This document shows positions 32,532 to 33,381 of a stretch of 33,381 nt of DNA, piece by piece (position 1 is the first letter of the stretch; the number at the start of each line of letters is the position of its first letter). The notes under the pieces are model-generated. The model was not told where the DNA came from, ran no database searches, and saw only the letters and a program-made list of their open reading frames with translations. The translations under genes and the position numbers were made by a program. Source of the stretch: a virus; the IMG/VR virus record IMGVR_UViG_3300032083_001659, positions 1-33,381 of that record, one strand, 5' to 3'.

Positions 32532-32665
32532 AATACAGTAAAGCACCAAAGTCCCTGAAACCAAAGAAGGGCAAGAAGAAGCCAGCACCAAAACGGAAGC
32601 CGGCAAAGAAGGGACCAGCCAAGAAGAAGTCTCGGCGGGTAAAGAACAATATGGGAAGCAAATGA
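32528..32665 (+). CDS. Protamine-like Lys/Pro/Arg-rich micro-protein, 45 aa
   Basis: ATG 32528 overlaps the upstream TGA. The 45 residues are almost all Lys, Arg, Pro, Ala and Gly (KSLKPKKGKKKPAPKRKPAK and so on), like the tail of histone H1 or a protamine. No fold is expected. Its coupling to the 44-aa gene and late position suggest a DNA-condensing or capsid-interior role; unproven. Confidence 0.75.
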   Translation: MKYSKAPKSLKPKKGKKKPAPKRKPAKKGPAKKKSRRVKNNMGSK

Positions 32666-32686
32666 CCCATAAGGAGACCATAGGTT

Positions 32687-32863
32687 ATGGCAAGTAAGAA
32701 CGAACCCACCAACAAAAAGTTGTATAACAAAGTCAAGCAGGAAGCCAAACGAAAGTTTAAAGTGTACCCTTCTGCTTATGCTAATGCTTGGCTTGTAAGA
32801 ACTTACAAGAAACGAGGTGGTGGATACACAACGAGGAAGTCAAATGGCAAAAAGAAAAAGTAA
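32687..32863 (+). CDS. Small basic conserved protein, 58 aa
   Basis: ATG 32687 follows AAGGAGACCATAGGTT. The motif KLYNKVKQEAKRKFKVYPSA, then YANAWLVRTYKKRGGGY, is one I recall from many phage and large-virus small proteins of unknown function (DUF5872-like; memory, not a search). The tail is RKSNGKKKK. It overlaps the next gene by 20 bases. Confidence 0.8.
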   Translation: MASKNEPTNKKLYNKVKQEAKRKFKVYPSAYANAWLVRTYKKRGGGYTTRKSNGKKKK

Positions 32864-33110
32864 ACCTCGTGGCGGATTGGGTCGCTGGTTCGCAGAGAAA
32901 TGGGTTGATGTAAAGACAGGTAAGGAGTGCGGTAGATCTGGTAAAGATAAACAAGGCAGACCTTATCCTGCTTGTCGTCCATCCAAACGGGTTTCTTCCA
33001 AGACACCAAAGACCACAAAGGAAATGTCGTCAGCAGAAAAAAAGAAATTTAAGTCTGCGAAGACAGGACCCAAGAGGATCCCCTATCAACACAGGAGAAA
33101 GAAGAAATGA
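32844..33110 (+). CDS. Basic Cys-containing conserved small protein, 88 aa
   Basis: ATG 32844 has GAGGAAG eight bases upstream; an in-frame GTG at 32817 is not needed. The order RGGLGRWFAEKWVDVKTGKE, then CGRSG, YPACRPSKRVSSKTPKT, and KRIPYQHRRKKK matches a conserved small marine-phage protein of unknown function that I recall from memory. Two cysteines could bind zinc. It is strongly basic, ends in KKK, and its stop overlaps the following ATG (ATGA). Confidence 0.85.
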   Translation: MAKRKSKPRGGLGRWFAEKWVDVKTGKECGRSGKDKQGRPYPACRPSKRVSSKTPKTTKEMSSAEKKKFKSAKTGPKRIPYQHRRKKK

Positions 33111-33381
33111 GTATTGTAAGAAACAGACTTTATGCGAAAGAGAAGTTAGGTTTGTCCCAAGCCTTTACCACAACTTACAGCACAGATAGGAAAGTAGAAT
33201 TTAATTTATTACCAACCTATCACCAAGGTGAAGAGTTCTACGGCAACCTACAATTGATCCGCATTACAGGCACACTATCAGGTGGAGCAAGCGACAACAT
33301 AACTCTGTGTGCTTACAAGAACAGCGACGGCACACGGATGGTAATTGAGCCTACCGAAGCCACACTTATCCCAGACATTTC
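33107..33381 (+). CDS. 5' part of junction-spanning 136-aa protein
   Basis: ATG 33107 overlaps the upstream TGA; AGGAGAAAGAAGAA precedes it. The frame continues past the unit end at 33271 into the overlap and corresponds to bases 1-246 at the left end. See the entry at 1-246 for the description of the joined 136-residue product (MSIVRNRLYAKEKLGLSQAF at the N-terminus). Confidence 0.8.
   Translation, partial: MSIVRNRLYAKEKLGLSQAFTTTYSTDRKVEFNLLPTYHQGEEFYGNLQLIRITGTLSGGASDNITLCAYKNSDGTRMVIEPTEATLIPDI
33272..33381. repeat. Right copy of 110-bp terminal direct repeat
   Basis: Matches 1-110 with two mismatches; see the left copy. It marks the end of the 33,271-bp unit. Confidence 0.9.

Noticed and set aside
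1-33381. tRNA genes, CRISPR arrays, insertion sequences, integrase and attachment site
   Set aside because: No cloverleaf-like sequence, regular spaced repeats, transposase motifs or tyrosine/serine recombinase motifs were seen.

Overview
The window reads as one complete tailed-phage genome of the short-tailed (podovirus) kind, probably marine and possibly infecting an alphaproteobacterium (both inferred). The first 110 bases recur at the right end (33272-33381) with two mismatches, and an open reading frame runs unbroken across that junction. The sequence is therefore a circularly permuted or circular assembly with a unit of about 33,271 bp. No integrase, DNA or RNA polymerase, endolysin, tRNA, CRISPR array or insertion sequence is recognisable.

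Layout: the early/regulatory part lies at about 2.1-8.2 kb. A leftward set (6800 down to 2126) holds two unknown proteins, an N6-adenine-type methyltransferase, a long AT-rich structured leader, a small protein of unknown function and a candidate PD-(D/E)XK nuclease. A short rightward unit (7131-7665) and a lone leftward gene (8031-7738) complete it. Four textbook sigma-70 promoters (TTGACA, 17 bp, TATAAT or one mismatch) drive these units, and two of them are near-copies facing opposite ways.

The rightward late part starts near 8277 and runs through the right end and across the junction to 2090. Its order is large terminase, portal, a DPPY beta-class DNA methyltransferase embedded in the head operon, small unknowns, scaffold-like protein, major capsid protein, decoration-like protein, a strong hairpin terminator, tail adaptor, nozzle/stabilisation protein, three fibre-like proteins, a glycine-zipper protein, two helical virion proteins, a 2021-residue internal/ejection protein, a run of tiny lysine-rich proteins, small fibre-associated proteins, a membrane protein (holin candidate) and one more basic protein. 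Genes are tightly packed, with stop/start overlaps and AGGAG-type ribosome sites.

The most notable signals are: (1) apparent total absence of RCGY, TCGA, CGCG and GANTC from 33 kb; (2) an A-AAA-AAG slippery site at the end of the glycine-zipper gene that would fuse it to the next gene, which lacks a normal start; (3) a 480-base leader with repeated Shine-Dalgarno/TTGATA-hairpin modules inside a 22-bp inverted repeat; (4) the cluster of lysine-rich micro-proteins; (5) near-identical divergent promoters. The late genes show no sigma-70 promoter.
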